NCBI GenBank assembly: GCA_934047225.1 | Contig: OW203984.1 | Coordinates: 9,371,201-9,435,200 of the forward strand | Source: Ypsolopha sequella | Lineage: Eukaryota; Arthropoda; Insecta; Lepidoptera; Ypsolophidae | Length of the DNA stretch: 64,000 bases | Direction: 5' to 3' | In this document: positions 11,856 to 22,712 of the stretch, in pieces | Layout of the letters: each line of letters starts with the position of its first letter | Position numbering within the stretch: the stretch's first letter is position 1 | The notes under the pieces: generated by a model | Databases searched by the model: none | What the model was told of the DNA's origin: nothing | What the model saw: the letters and a program-made list of their open reading frames with translations, nothing else | Translations under genes and position numbers: made by a program

Positions 11856-12453
11856 CAGTGCGCGCCAATCTTTTAGTCGCCTCTGAAGATAGCCGCAAGA
11901 GGTGACGCAATAGCCGTTTTACGGTGTCAGGGGGACGTTACAGGAGCGAGGGCGCGGAGCACACCCGCCTGCGTGCCGCACCACACCCCCCGCTCACCAT
12001 TTAGTAGGTGTCAACACTATGCGTTAGTGTTAGAGCTACGTCCGTACATTACATACGCGCACGTTGCATGAAAAGTACCTTCGAGGAAAAAATTCTATGA
12101 TTCGTTAAGTTGATCGTTGAATCTGTTTGTTATTGTTTTTGTTGCCTTTATTTATTGTTTTGTTGATTTAGTTTGTTAAAGTTTATTGTTGTTGTTATTC
12201 CTCGCGGACATTATAGCGTTTTAAGGCGACAATGTATGAAAATGGTGTTTATATTAATGCGTTTTATTTATATAGTTAAGATTGCACTAAAATAATAAAT
12301 AAATAATTAAATAGGTAGGTACAACAAGTACACCTTCCCACTTATAGTAAACATTTAATAATCCACCGATGATATTATTGTTTCCTCGACTGTACCTGCG
12401 CAAGCTTGCACTTGTAACTCATTCAGAGGCGACTAAAAGATTGGCGCGCACTG
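11856..12453. mobile_element. TIR element, 598 bp, TA-flanked, GC-rich core
   Basis: 32-bp perfect terminal inverted repeats beginning CAGTGCGCGCCAATCTTTTA, flanked by TA at 11854-11855 and 12454-12455. The left interior, about 11900-12070, is strikingly GC-rich (AGGAGCGAGGGCGCGGAGCA, CCCGCCTGCGTGCCGCACC), unlike the AT-rich right interior. No ORF. Probably a non-autonomous Tc1/mariner-type or other TA-targeting element that has taken in foreign sequence. The open frame 12419-12610 on the minus strand is an artefact of its right TIR. Confidence 0.82.
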
Positions 12454-12455
12454 TA

Positions 12456-14040
12456 GTGTAAAAATAATATCCATAAATTTTTATTATCCGAGACGCACGT
12501 ATCCAAGATTTGGTTTTAGGGGAATCACCGAAGTTAGAAATCACTAAATTTTTTTTGGAAGAAAGAAAGAAAATACGTCTATTCGGTAACATGCATAATA
12601 GCAGGTACAAACTAATCTCAACAACGAGATAAACAAAATAACGGTATAAATTGTGTGCATAGTGATAAAAGTTTGATTTTTTTTACCGTTGTTAGTATGT
12701 GTATCTATTAGTAATTAAATGCTCATACTTAGATGTGGTGAGAAGACAGGTCAAGGGTCACTTGGAAGTCAAAGTTTGGTAAAATTTACTAAATAATTCA
12801 CAGAAATTTCAGAAGATGGGTACAAAAAGGATTCCTCAAAAAAACACTTTTCACACATAATATTATTTTTTATTTTTATGAGATAAGTGAAATAGCAAAT
12901 TAAAATAATAAATACATTCCTTTAAAGGATTAATCTAAAGGCCTGCCCTATAGCGATCTCGTTTAGTTAATACACTTTATATATCCTGATAGTTCCAAAA
13001 AACTGACAACAAGAGAAAACCATTAGCAGACCAAGGCGTCCCATATTTCCCCGGCTCGTCATTTGTCATCTGCCTCGGCACTCGGCGCGGGTAATCGAGC
13101 AAAAGACAAATAGCCCGGGAGACCTGGTCTTGGTCCGTTGACACACAGGATTATGTCCTCAGAACCTGCGATGTCCGCGATGATTAGGTGATAAATATAT
13201 ATCTGAGTTTTTTGTAATCGAATGAATGAATCGACACGTTATTGTAACATATAAGAGATCAAAACGAAAAACAAAGTTTTAAAAATACAATTTCGTACAA
13301 AGGCAGACTTATTACCAAAACCGATTTCTTCCAGCGAACCTTTAAGTAAAACAAGTGTGTTCTTTTAACCCAATCCAAAGACCAAATCCAAAATCCAAAA
13401 CCCAAAGAATAGTATTTATATTTACTTGGTTTTTTACTTTGTATTTTTTATTGATTCTGGAGATAAATTGAAAAATGATTGTTATTGATACGAATTATTA
13501 TCGAGATTCTTATATTCTGAAATAGTTATTAGCGGTTGGGAAAGCTTAGGTACACTCCCTTTGTTCTTATGTACCCTAAAAGGCTACTTTTCCTAATTCG
13601 TAGACAAAAGAGATTATCTTTTAGATAGAACAACCTTATCTTATATTGTAACTGGCTATTGATTTATTATTGAGGACGGTTACTGGATACCATTTATTTA
13701 TTTGTTAGGCTCGTTAATTCTATCTCTAATATATTTATTATAGCTTTCGACTTATATTCCGTCAATTTGAATCCCACCAAAAGTCATGTAAAGTAAGTTG
13801 CCAAGATTCATAAGCTCATAACGTTTTCTCTATTAGAAAGTTATGAGATCTTATGTAGGGCCTAACTCTTCAAACCGTATAGAGATGGCGAACCAATAGC
13901 ACGCGTGCCATTGAGGGCACACGACAAAATATTTTGGGCATGCCACCAATTGAAACGGTTGATTGCCGCTGATTGATTGATTTCTAGTCTAATCCAACAA
14001 TTACTTAACAATTAAACATGAAAATTTATTGAAATAAGGA
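12456..14040. other. No gene recognised
   Basis: AT-rich with two unusual patches. 13020-13160 is GC-rich and partly self-complementary (CAGACCAAGGCGTCCC, GGGAGACCTGGTCTTGGTCC). 13880-13960 holds GGCGAACCAATAGCACGCG and GCCATTGAGGGCACACGAC, words that look like a decayed mobile-element end. No coding evidence. Confidence 0.5.
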
Positions 14041-14406
14041 AAGAGTTGGTCAATGCAGTTCGGCTTTCGAATGAACTTCCGCAAACAATTAAAAATCTTC
14101 CTTCTATTGTCCTCAATTATTACCTTTCATCTCTCTGATTGACTCGACTGACTATGCTTCTTAGTTTTTATGTATGTATTTATGTAAGTAGTTTATGTAA
14201 GTAGGATGTAGTGTATTATATTTAAATATTAGGCTTGAATAATTAATGAACTAGAAATTTTTGTAAAATTTTCTTTTCTCTTTAAACTTGACTCGAAAAA
14301 AAATATTTAAGGAATAAGTCCACCCCTGCCTTCTGTTATCCTGCACTCTGTGTTTTTATTCAAATTTTCTGTGCGATAAAGTGTTTATTGATTGATTGAT
14401 TGATTG
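14041..14406 (+). pseudogene. LINE 3' fragment with (TTGA)n tail
   Basis: The first bases translate as VNAVRLSNELPQTIKNLPSI followed shortly by a stop. This resembles the extreme C-terminus of CR1-type ORF2 proteins ('xxVRLWNELPxxIRxxxS'). The rest is 3' UTR ending in GATTGATTGATTGATTGA, the short tandem tail typical of CR1-clade LINEs. Only the last part of the element is present. Confidence 0.65.
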
Positions 14407-15088
14407 AGTTGGAATTAATTGAAACAGAAATATTAACAAGCAATATAAATAAGTAGAAATTCCAGTAACAAATTTGTGAGACCATGGAATTCCATTCCAG
14501 ACACATTTAGCTGTTTGAAGAAGCTGACTCGTGCTATTTTAACCATATTTTCATCTAAGAATATATATATATATATAACTTGCCGATAAACCGTTTGGCA
14601 GATTACTCGAGTTCCACATTCTGTAACATCAAAGTAACATCATACAATGCTAACATAATTTAATTTGCCATCTCATCTGCAACAACAGAAGTCACACTAT
14701 GTTCTCTAATTTTAACTACACGTATAACTGAAACATTTTGTACCAACCTAGTGCAAAATATATTTTTTTGGTAGTAAATGAAGAGTTTTGAGTTGAAGTA
14801 TGAAGTATTTAGTTTTATTATTTTCCCAATAATCACTAAGTCAAAATAATTTGACGGCACATTTATGGCTTCGTTAAACATTTCTTTGGAAAAAATGGCA
14901 CGTTGATTCATAAGGAATCGCCATCCCTGCCCTATATAGCATACTATATGACCGTCAAACAGTTTATTTTATATATACGGCCTGTAGTTTTCTCTTAAGT
15001 TGCAAAATTTGTTGCACAAGTACCTAAACTAAGCTATTTTTACTTAGTTTCTAATAATATACCACTTACCACTTTTAAATTAGTTTAT
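14407..15088. other. No gene recognised
   Basis: AT-rich, with an (AT)n run at 14561-14576. The minus-strand open frame 14660-14911 has no motif and AT-driven composition. Confidence 0.5.
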
Positions 15089-15616
15089 ACTACACCTGCT
15101 TGGAAAGTACCTTCTTTCTTTGTTGAAAACGATGCAGAAAATACGTCATTACTGTTATACAAATATGCGGGCGGAAAAAGTGTATGAAAATTCATTGTTA
15201 ACGTGCTTGAGCGGGCAGAAAAAGTATATGCAAATCCATTGTTAACGTGCTGTTTTTTTTTTTAGATAACATAAAGAATGAGCAGGTGGCCAAGTGGCCA
15301 GTATTATTTTGCGAACTCGTACATAAAACTCGAAAAACGATACTGGCCACTTGCTTTTCCTCTACATAATAAAAAATAAGAAGGAAATAAAAAGTGACAA
15401 TCGCACGCGAGTCAGTCGGTTTCTTTTATTGTATCTTGATTAAACGTAAAATTATACTATTTCCTCGCAGGTGTAGTATAAAGCACTATGTATCACTCGG
15501 GAGAAAGTGCGATTCCCAACTCGTGTGTATTGAGAGGCCTTTGGCTTCGCCTCGGGCCTCAAACTACACCCTCGTTGGTAATCTTCCCCTTTCTTCCCTC
15601 GGTGAACAATGTACTA
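15089..15616 (+). repeat. Dispersed repeat B, copy 1
   Basis: About 530 bp, present again in inverse orientation at 22713-23210. It starts TACACCTGCTTGGAAAGTAC, contains an internal hairpin (GGCCAAGTGGCCAGTATTAT against AAACGATACTGGCCACTTGC), and has an inner GCAGGTGTAGTA inverse of its left edge at about 15470. It ends near GAGGGAAG/GGTGAACAATGTACTATT. Possibly a MITE lying within a longer repeat. The open frames in it (15394-15630) match copy 2 inverted, so are repeat-derived. Confidence 0.75.
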
Positions 15617-16194
15617 TTCTTCTCTTGTAAAACCCTAAATATTGTGTGATGTTATTATGTACCTTTTAAGTAATAAAAATAATAATTCATATCGTGGTCA
15701 AAAAGTGTGGCTTGGCCGTTTCGTGGACTTCTGGAGATTTTGTGGAATACTGGACTGACTGCCTTGGACTAGGGAGTTACTTAAACACATTTGTAAATGT
15801 TTACTTAAACTAAACGTTAACAAAATCAATCAATTTAAACTTATTCATAAGCCTTATTTTAACTTGAACTTAATCTAACTTGGACTTCATCTTAAATTTA
15901 AATATAACATCAACTTACATTAATCTTTAACTTAACATTTTTTGCAAGCAAGTTATTGTAATAACATTATTAAGAGCGGTCTCGTCCTTATACAGGTTTA
16001 TATAAACTTAACAGGATAAGGCCTACGTATTGTTTACATAAAACTTGTTTTTATAAATAAACTATTTTGTATTTTTTTGTATCCCCTGGCCTGCTACGAA
16101 GGTAAAACTATCAAGCAACCAGCCCCAAGAGTAAAAATGCCGGTCAGTCAGATTTCGTAAACTAATCTAGTTTTTTGCATAGACTTTACTATAT
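15617..16194. other. No gene recognised
   Basis: AT-rich with repeated TTTAACTTGAACTTAATCTA-like words and no coding signal. Confidence 0.5.
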
Positions 16195-16790
16195 TATTAT
16201 TATTATTATATCCTTTATTGTACACACACACAAAAAAAACTTTAAATAAAATTACAAAATTGAAAATAATATGCACAAAGGCGAGCTTACCTCTGCAAGA
16301 GGTTTCTTCCAGCCAACCAGTGTTGTGATGAAAGTTAAAATTAAAGAGGTTGGCAGCAAGCGTACAACTTAAACATAATTGTCAACTAAATAAATAATCT
16401 ACTTTAATTTACACAACACAATATTGTGTATAAACAATGAATAAAATAGAAAAGATAACAAATATAATGAACATAAATAAATAATGTAGAAGTATATATA
16501 TATATATACAGATATCTTTTAATATATACATAAACAGTTTCAAATATATAATCTAAATATTACTCATAAGAAAGAAACTGCTCTTTTAATTTGTGTTTAA
16601 AAGAAGATACTGTCCGACTATCTCTCAAGATTTTAGGCAGTGTGTTCCACATTCTAGCTGCACGAACTGTAAAAGACTTAGAGTAGAAGTTGGTATGACA
16701 ACAATGCACTTCTAAGCTTCTAAGGTCACACGATCTCTGAAGCCTGTCACGAGGGGGAAGAACACTGAAACGTTCGCGAAGATATGGAGG
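16195..16790 (-). pseudogene. 5'-truncated LINE with (TAA)n tail
   Basis: Minus-strand translation of about 16787-16557 reads RERFSVLPPRDRLQRSCDLR, then FTVRAARMWNTLPKILRDSR, then SFKHKLKEQFLSYE and a stop. This is the C-terminus of a non-LTR ORF2 (motif 'xxVRAARLWNxLPxxLR'). A 3' UTR follows, ending in (TAA)n, seen as ATTATTATTATTATA at 16195-16210. The upstream RT and endonuclease are missing. Confidence 0.8.
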
Positions 16791-16986
16791 GGCATATATG
16801 CATATCTATATATATTTACTCCTACTAACAGGGGATTCTCTATTTCTATCACCACACGTGGTGTTGGCTTAGCCGATCAGAGCGCGTTAAGGCCCAGTAT
16901 CAAGCTAAACTTCCGTCCTGCACCAACGCTTTTGTTTTTGATTTGTCTATCCTGCTCCAATAAACTGCTGCGCACGCAAAACTGCA

Positions 16987-16992
16987 TTTATT
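16987..16992 (-). other. Candidate poly(A) signal of the sugar transporter
   Basis: AATAAA on the minus strand, about 180 bp downstream of the transporter stop codon and the first good match in that direction. AT-rich context makes chance occurrence likely. Confidence 0.4.
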
Positions 16993-17170
16993 TTGAATTT
17001 GCGTCTAGATTAGGACTTGTTATTAAAATATTTTCTGTCACAACATTAAAGGTTTGTAAAAAAACAAAACAAACGAAAATTTCGTGGCGCTATCTTTGCA
17101 CAGTCAGTTATTACCTTTTGTATGAATCTTGAGAAAAATCCAGATGTAACGGGGCCTCTTAAATATCTTT

Positions 17171-18456
17171 TCACCCAGATTCTGCAAGAGATGCAATTTC
17201 TTCTTCCTTATTATTATCTTCATCAAGGAATTTACCGTTATTAAAAAACCCTTCAATCTCTTGCAAAGTTCTGTTCCTTGTTTCAGGAAGTTCAAAATAC
17301 AAATATACTAATGAAATAGTCATAGTTAGAGTAAGAACTGCAAACAAACCATATATTTTTAAATAAAGTATTACAGCTGGTGTAATTTTTAAAGCAGTGA
17401 ATAAAATAACGGACATCATTACTGCTCCTATCGCAGTTGCTGGCTCTCTATGTAGCAAAGAGAATATTTCACCAAACAATACTAATGGTATTGCTGTACA
17501 ACCTAAATTGGCACAAATAAAAAACCCAATTAACAAAGATGAAATTGCCCAGGGTTTTTCAGTTAATATTGTCCCAGTCGATACCAAAAAAAAATATAAT
17601 GAAATAATTAGAAGAAGGACACACGAAGTTACACCACTAATAAATAAAAGTGTCCGTCGTCTCAATATCTTGATCAAGACACATGAAAAACTTGAACTTA
17701 CCAAGATTATAATGTCTATTAACATTAGAAACATGAAGGACTGAGAGTCATCGTGATAAATTTGTCTCATGATATCATATGCAAATGCGGCAAATATATG
17801 ACGTCCGCTACCTTCTGTTAATACAAAACCAAAAAATATTATAAGGAGAGGTTTCACGAAGTGTTTTTTTGAGAAAAGATTTGTAAATTTTATAATTTTT
17901 CTTTGCAGGGATATATTTTTTTGTGTTTTAGAAACACTTTCCTTTTGCGCGCGTACCATTGCTTCAAACTCTATAACTGACTTTTCGTTTTTCCCTCTCA
18001 GCCAGTAAAAGTTGCTTTCACTCTCTTTGAATCTATTCTTCTTTATTAACCAAGAAGGACTCTCTTTCCATGAACAGTTTATACATAAACTCAACACTAA
18101 TGGAATTATACTTAACCACGCCGTGGTTCTCCAGCTGAAATAGGTACCAATAAAATGCATCACAATGTTGCCAACAACCAGGCCTGTAGTTTTTAAATTT
18201 AAAAATAATCCTCGGAACTCTGGATCAGTGCACTCTCCAATCACAATTGAACCAATGATCCAAGACGTTATATTTGTGATGCCACCAAGAAGTCTTCCAA
18301 CAATTAACATGAAAACGTTATTTGCGGAGGAAATTAGAAGCCAACCTAAAATCCCAGGCAGGATCATTAGGGCGTGGGATAGACGACGACCATATATGTC
18401 TAATAAAAATGATGCTCCAACGATGCCAACTATCCACGAAGTAACCATTGAAGATA
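17171..18456 (-). CDS. MFS sugar transporter, Tret1-like, large 3' exon (N-terminus missing)
   Basis: Encodes a membrane protein of the sugar-porter branch of the major facilitator superfamily, closest in style to insect facilitated trehalose transporter (Tret1-like) proteins. It would move sugars across the plasma membrane. The open frame covers TM2 to TM12 and the C-terminus in one exon of 425 codons from the first ATG. Visible motifs are DIYGRR after TM2, VGRLLGGI in TM4, KESPSWLI before the large central loop, FGEIF in TM10 and PETRNRTLQEIE after TM12. TM1 is absent. The ATG at 18448 is not the real start: just upstream is a splice acceptor (TTTTTTCTTTGCAG at 18457-18470), so the exon begins at 18456 and an upstream exon should encode TM1. 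Odd points: the TM7 'QQxSG' motif reads LTEGSG, and 'PESPRWL' reads KESPSWL, so substrate handling may differ. Substrate not determinable. Confidence 0.9.
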
Positions 18457-18475
18457 CTGCAAAGAAAAAATATAA
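18457..18475 (-). other. Splice acceptor of the transporter exon
   Basis: On the minus strand, ATATTTTTTCTTTGCAG directly precedes TATCTTCAATGG. It is a strong polypyrimidine tract plus AG. It sets the exon start at 18456 with one base of a split codon supplied by the previous exon, giving in-frame S-S-M ahead of the visible protein. The upstream exon was not found with confidence. Confidence 0.75.
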
Positions 18476-18885
18476 AAGGTACTAACTATAGTGTTCTATC
18501 AAAAATAAAACTGTATATCAAATTTGTTTCGGCGTTTTTTGGGGACACAATTGTAGAATTTCTGGGTTGCAATTAAAATATAATCTACCTAGCAGCTCGC
18601 TTCTGCACTAAAGGATTTATGAATTGTGCAGTAAATATATTTTGTATTTTCCAAAAACAAAATGTCGCTAAAACAGCTGCTAATACAAACATACACAAAT
18701 ACAAATATACATACATAAGTTTTTTATTATTATTTCATAAAATGTCAAAATAATACTCATCATATGATGTCGTTGCTTATTAAGTAATTACTTGAATCTT
18801 TCTTTTCTCCAGAGTCTCCAGTAATAACTATGTGTGTCTCGTAACTTTAATTACGTAACGTAAGTTTATAAAAGATTATATGTTT

Positions 18886-19205
18886 TATAGCGAAATCCAT
18901 CGCTTTATTAAAAATATTAGTCAATAGACTTGATATCTGAAAATGGCGGCCGAATTATGGACTTCTGTCGGAATTCTGAAAGAAGTCCATACTTCGGCTG
19001 CCATTTTCAGACAACCAACATCAAGTCTATTGACTCGGATATTAATCTTATTATTATTAGAATGCATTACAAATTAGAAATCAATTAGAAACAAATTTCA
19101 AGTCAACACAAATATTTTGAAATAATTCTTTGGGCCAGGATTCGAACTTTCGAACTCCTGCTTACATGACAGGCGCGCTACACAGTGCCACCGAAGTTCT
19201 CATTT
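18886..19205 (-). repeat. tRNA-derived SINE carrying an inserted hairpin
   Basis: Reading the minus strand, a tRNA-like head at 19200-19135 contains GCGCGCCTGTCATGTAAGCA and a B box in AAGTTCGAATCCTGGCC. An AT-rich body follows, ending GCGATGGATTTCGC at 18888-18901. The same family occurs at 19643-19800 and 734-870. The tail is interrupted by a 117-bp foldback (18919-19035). The minus-strand open frame 19178-19360 only overlaps the head. Confidence 0.72.
18919..19035. repeat. Foldback hairpin inside the SINE
   Basis: Left arm AGTCAATAGACTTGATATCT and GAAAATGGCGGCCGAATTAT pair with inverted copies on the right (ATGGACTTC ... CCATTTTCAGACAACC ... AGTCTATTGACT), leaving a centre near 18970. It is absent from the related SINE copy at 19643-19800, so it is an insertion. 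Confidence 0.75.
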
Positions 19206-19487
19206 GGACCGAAACATTTTTCCACCATACCTGTACAACGAATTTTTGTAACTACTTGATATCCCAGCCTGTAATGCTCATACTGAACGCTCACGAGTGC
19301 ATTATGTGATTTCACGCCAATTTGTTCATTCCAAACAGATGGTTCTGGCGTCGCTACCATACCTGTTGCTTCAGACAGTTGAGAAATTCAAAGTTCTCAT
19401 TAACTAAGATTATAAAAACTATGATAGAAATAAATTTCTATATTTGAACACTTGGCGATTTATCCATCGCAAGGAGATATAAATTAA

Positions 19488-19632
19488 CATTATATCATTG
19501 CAGTATAGAAACGCAGAAAGAAAAGTAAATCTGGATGTGAGGAGCTCTGAACCGGGATTCGAACCCCGGTTCAGAGCTCCTCAAATCCAGATTTACTTTT
19601 CTTTCTGCGTTTCTATACTGCAATGATATAAA
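19488..19632. repeat. 145-bp near-perfect palindrome centred on a tRNA T-arm-like sequence
   Basis: Arms of about 65 bp (TATCATTGCAGTATAGAAAC, GCAGAAAGAAAAGTAAATCT and GGAGCTCTGAACCGGG) are repeated inverted after the centre ATTCGAAC. On the minus strand the centre reads CCGGGGTTCGAATCCCGG, a complete T-stem-loop with a B box. Looks like two head-to-head copies of a tRNA-derived unit. Confidence 0.85.
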
Positions 19633-19642
19633 GTTAAGATTA

Positions 19643-19800
19643 TAAAAGCGAAATCCATCGCTTTGGATACCCTAATTATTATTATAGTGCATTAAAAACT
19701 AGAAATCAATCAGAAACAATTTTCAAGTAAACAAATATTTTGAAAATAATTCTTTGGCCAGGATTCGAACCTGCGACCTCCTGCTTACATGACAATATAA
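19643..19800 (-). repeat. tRNA-derived SINE, second copy
   Basis: Minus strand: GTCATGTAAGCAGGAGGTCG then CAGGTTCGAATCCTGGCC (B box GGTTCGAATCC), then a body shared with 18886-19205, ending GCGATGGATTTCGC. The tRNA head is cut short at about 19795. Too degenerate and too long to be a tRNA gene. Confidence 0.72.
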
Positions 19801-20170
19801 AATTCACAATTAAAATTCACAATATAAGAAATGTTTATTTATGTTACCTATCCAGGACTCAGTGGCTACATCGACTTTAATTGTTGAGTCGTCAGCTCTC
19901 AGGGCAGGCAATAGACAAGAAGGATAACTAAGGACAAAGCCCTGAGAGATGGAGGAAAGCAGCACAGCAGTCGCCATCCAAGACTGGAAAAAAAAATCTT
20001 TAGCAATTTCATTAAATATAAATTTTAATAAAATACAAGCACAGTGTAAAAATATGGATTTTTAAACTGTGATACAAACAGGGAGGCAAAGCAAAGAAGA
20101 TACGTGACTAAAATAGCATAATCGTTTCATCTTCTTCAATAAAATCACCTGTATCTACACTGATAATCAC
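19801..20170. other. No gene recognised
   Basis: Sequence of about 370 bp without repeat match inside the window and without coding signal. Confidence 0.45.
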
Positions 20171-20268
20171 TGCCAAGTGCGAGTCGGACTCTCGCACAAA
20201 GGGTTCCGTAGAAAACAAAAATATTTTCTGGGAATCCCCCTTGGCTTTCCCCCTCGGGTACGGACCCT
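20171..20268 (+). repeat. 'GTGCGAGTCGGACTC...GGGTTCCGTA' repeat edge
   Basis: CTGCCAAGTGCGAGTCGGAC, then CGCACAAAGGGTTCCGTAG, then CCCCCTCGGGTACGGACCC. The same edge occurs inverted at 22027-22077 and degenerate at the ends of the units in 32855-33836. Common in Lepidoptera. Confidence 0.65.
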
Positions 20269-20606
20269 AATAGTAGTTTATGCTACAAGGGCGAGAAGGA
20301 ATAAATTACGAGGACGATTTAAAACACGAGCGTAGGGAGTATCATACTACGCCCGTGTTTCATACTATGTTTTTCAATGCATAGTGTGAGGAAATAAAAC
20401 AAATATAATATTGTGAACTTTAAATTATAATTGGCTCAAAAAGACTGTATCCAGAGCCATTAAACAGTGGAAAAAAAGTATAACATTTATGGTACACAGA
20501 AAAGGCTGCAGGTTAGCCAACCATTGTAAATAAATTAAAAATAATAATAATAAAGCCCTAGGGCAAAATAATCGACTTTCTGTTCGGTTTTGATGCATTG
20601 AAAAAA
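20269..20606 (+). repeat. Dispersed repeat A, copy 2
   Basis: Same order of blocks as 9616-10012, from AATAGTAGTTTATGCTACAA to TTTTGATGCATTGAAAAAAC. The hairpin part is shortened by an internal deletion, and the near-terminal AAAGTGGGCCTTTACGAGCA block is missing. Confidence 0.82.
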
Positions 20607-20835
20607 CATTTATTCATACGCAATTACTTCAAGACTTCTTATATTCAATTTCTTGATTTTTTATTACTTGCCGTAATCCTATATAACAGCTAGGTATTCC
20701 GTGAAAATTTCAGCTGGCTACTTATTACTGTTAAAGCTATAGACTCGTTTGACAAACGGACAGACATCGAAAATAATTATGTTAGCATGCTAAAGTACAC
20801 ATTGATTGTGTTCTTTACCCAACTGTTTTTGTTTC

Positions 20836-21263
20836 TTAAGGTGATATATCGTCCGTGCAAAGGTCCCCGTTACTTCAAGCAGAAAGACACGCAGTGCGAG
20901 AGGGACGGAATCGGGGAAAATTGACAAAAAGTCGGTTTTAAATTAATACAAAATGAACTAAAATAGCTATGGAAATTTCCATAACCAGTAATTTAGGTAT
21001 TCTTAAATAAAACCCATCTAAATAAATATTTTTGAAGTCTGTATGCTATCTCAATTTGTCAGGATATCAAAAAAAGTGTAAATTTAGACCTCATTTCATT
21101 AATTATTTCTATCGAGTAAAATTCCTCCAATCGCGTTTCTGATAGTCCAGAATGTAGAAAATGGTTCCAAAATTGTTATACTAATTTGTTTAACTTGAGA
21201 CTTGGTCTGAACAGCAGATAAATAACTTCAAAAAGTGTAGATTTTGACGATATACCCCCTTAA
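20836..21263. mobile_element. TTAA-flanked MITE, copy 1 (428 bp)
   Basis: TTAA at both edges, with short inverted ends GGTGATATATCGTC and GACGATATACCCCC. Diagnostic interior words are AGTGCGAGAGGGACGGAATC and CTATCGAGTAAAATTCCTCC. A second copy in inverse orientation is at 37720-38143 and an interrupted one at 9450-10253. TTAA target duplication suggests mobilisation by a piggyBac-type transposase. No ORF. Confidence 0.78.
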
Positions 21264-21692
21264 TACGTACATACAACATATTTACCTGCTTTATTAGAGG
21301 TGATGCCATTTGTGCTTATATTTTGGCACTGCCATGCGTCCTTTCGCAGTGATAAATGATATAGGTCTTTCAGGTAGATGATTACGCGCTCCTTCCACTG
21401 CAGAAAATAATTAAATCAATAAAATTAAATGGGGAATAACAAACCTTGCGACCGAACTTTTATTTGATAAAACGTCTTATTGTGTATGTAAGCAAAGGAA
21501 AAATAAGAAAGCTTCCAATAAACAAATTCGTCTTCTTTAGTATACCAATGGAATATTATAAGGACAGAGGACGATCATTAGAATCCCTCGCAAACCTCCT
21601 TATAAACGCTTACACCTTAATTATTATGTACAACTAGGTCTTTTGATAAATATGTTAACTTCTGATTCACTAAGTCAGGTATATTAGTAGTA
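21264..21692. other. No gene recognised
   Basis: The plus-strand open frame 21446-21637 (63 codons) has no recognisable motif. No repeat identified. Confidence 0.45.
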
Positions 21693-21803
21693 CAGTGGAG
21701 ACCGCATCAAGTAAGACACATTGGACTTTGTACCTATCTTATATTCTTCTCTGTATCGGCTAAAGTCGTACTGCAAGAGTATAGCTTGATGTGGTCTCCA
21801 CTG
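21693..21803. mobile_element. Tiny Tc1/mariner-type MITE (111 bp)
   Basis: TA at both sides; inverted ends CAGTGGAGACCGCATCAAG and its near-inverse CTTGATGTGGTCTCCACTG, with subterminal weak pairing. The CAGTGG start is like the Tc1 element at 49066-58772, but the following bases differ. Confidence 0.8.
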
Positions 21804-22026
21804 TACATACATTGTAGTTATTTTTTAATGCAATTGCTCGTAAAGACTTATTTTGTTTGCATCAAACTGTTTTTAAAATCAATTTTACCACGCTCGTGTT
21901 TTATTTTTATTAATTTTTGATTTATTTACTGAAAGTTGGCTAACCTGCAACCTTTTCTTGAGTGGTTATCAAAATATACAAATTCACAATGCTCAGCTAT
22001 GTTTTTTTTGCCGTTTTTATAGATAA

Positions 22027-22077
22027 TGGTACGGAACCCTTCGTGCGCGAGTCCAACTCGCACTTGGCCGGTTTTTA
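22027..22077 (-). repeat. 'ACGGAACCCTTCGTGCGCGA' repeat edge
   Basis: Inverse of the edge at 20171-20268: GGTACGGAACCCTTCGTGCG then GTCCAACTCGCACTTGGCCG. Fragment only. Confidence 0.6.
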
Positions 22078-22712
22078 AATTTCAACTTGATACCACATGG
22101 CTTGCCTGAGAAAAAGGGCCTTGACACATGGACAGACAGACAGATAGACAAGGAGGTGATAATATAAGGGTTCTGTTATTCCATGATTAACTGATAATTA
22201 TTTAATTGGGCTTGGAAAGTTTATGCCAAGGCATGCTGATTGCAAAACCTTTTCAAGATAATACATTTTTCTGGTCAATTTTATTGCTTTGATTTGCATT
22301 CAAAAATTATTGAATTTTCAATTTACCTTAAAATAAGAAGCAAGTTTGCATTTAATTTCGACTTATAAGTCTTTTAAGGTAGAGATTCAATTCTCCTTAT
22401 TCTCTTATCATTTTTAAATTATTAAATTCTCACTGGCTGGGTCTCTGGTACCGGTTGGTCGGTTGATTAGATTTCACCTTGTATAATTAATTATAGATTT
22501 TACCTATTATTTGATTCGTATGTATTATGTATATTGCTGCATAAATTAAATAAACCTTTAATTTAGTTCGTGTACGTTTATTATTTTATTAAATATATTT
22601 TTATAACAATAAATTTTACTCGTAAAAAGTGTATTATGTGTTGTGTACCTACTTTACAAAATAAACTATCCGAATTTGAATTTGCTTCTGCAGCAAACTA
22701 GCTTAAGATTAA
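22078..22712. other. No gene recognised
   Basis: Has a short (GACA)n tract near 22130 and otherwise plain AT-rich DNA. Confidence 0.5.

Noticed and set aside
17397..17744. Plus-strand open frame of 115 codons over the sugar transporter
   Set aside because: It lies antisense to the recognised transporter, whose motifs are clear; its own translation has no domain.
18580..18690. Minus-strand 35-codon frame (MFVLAAVLATFCFWKIQN...) as first exon of the transporter
   Set aside because: It is followed by a GTAG, but the phase does not match the downstream exon, and there is no sugar-porter TM1 signature.
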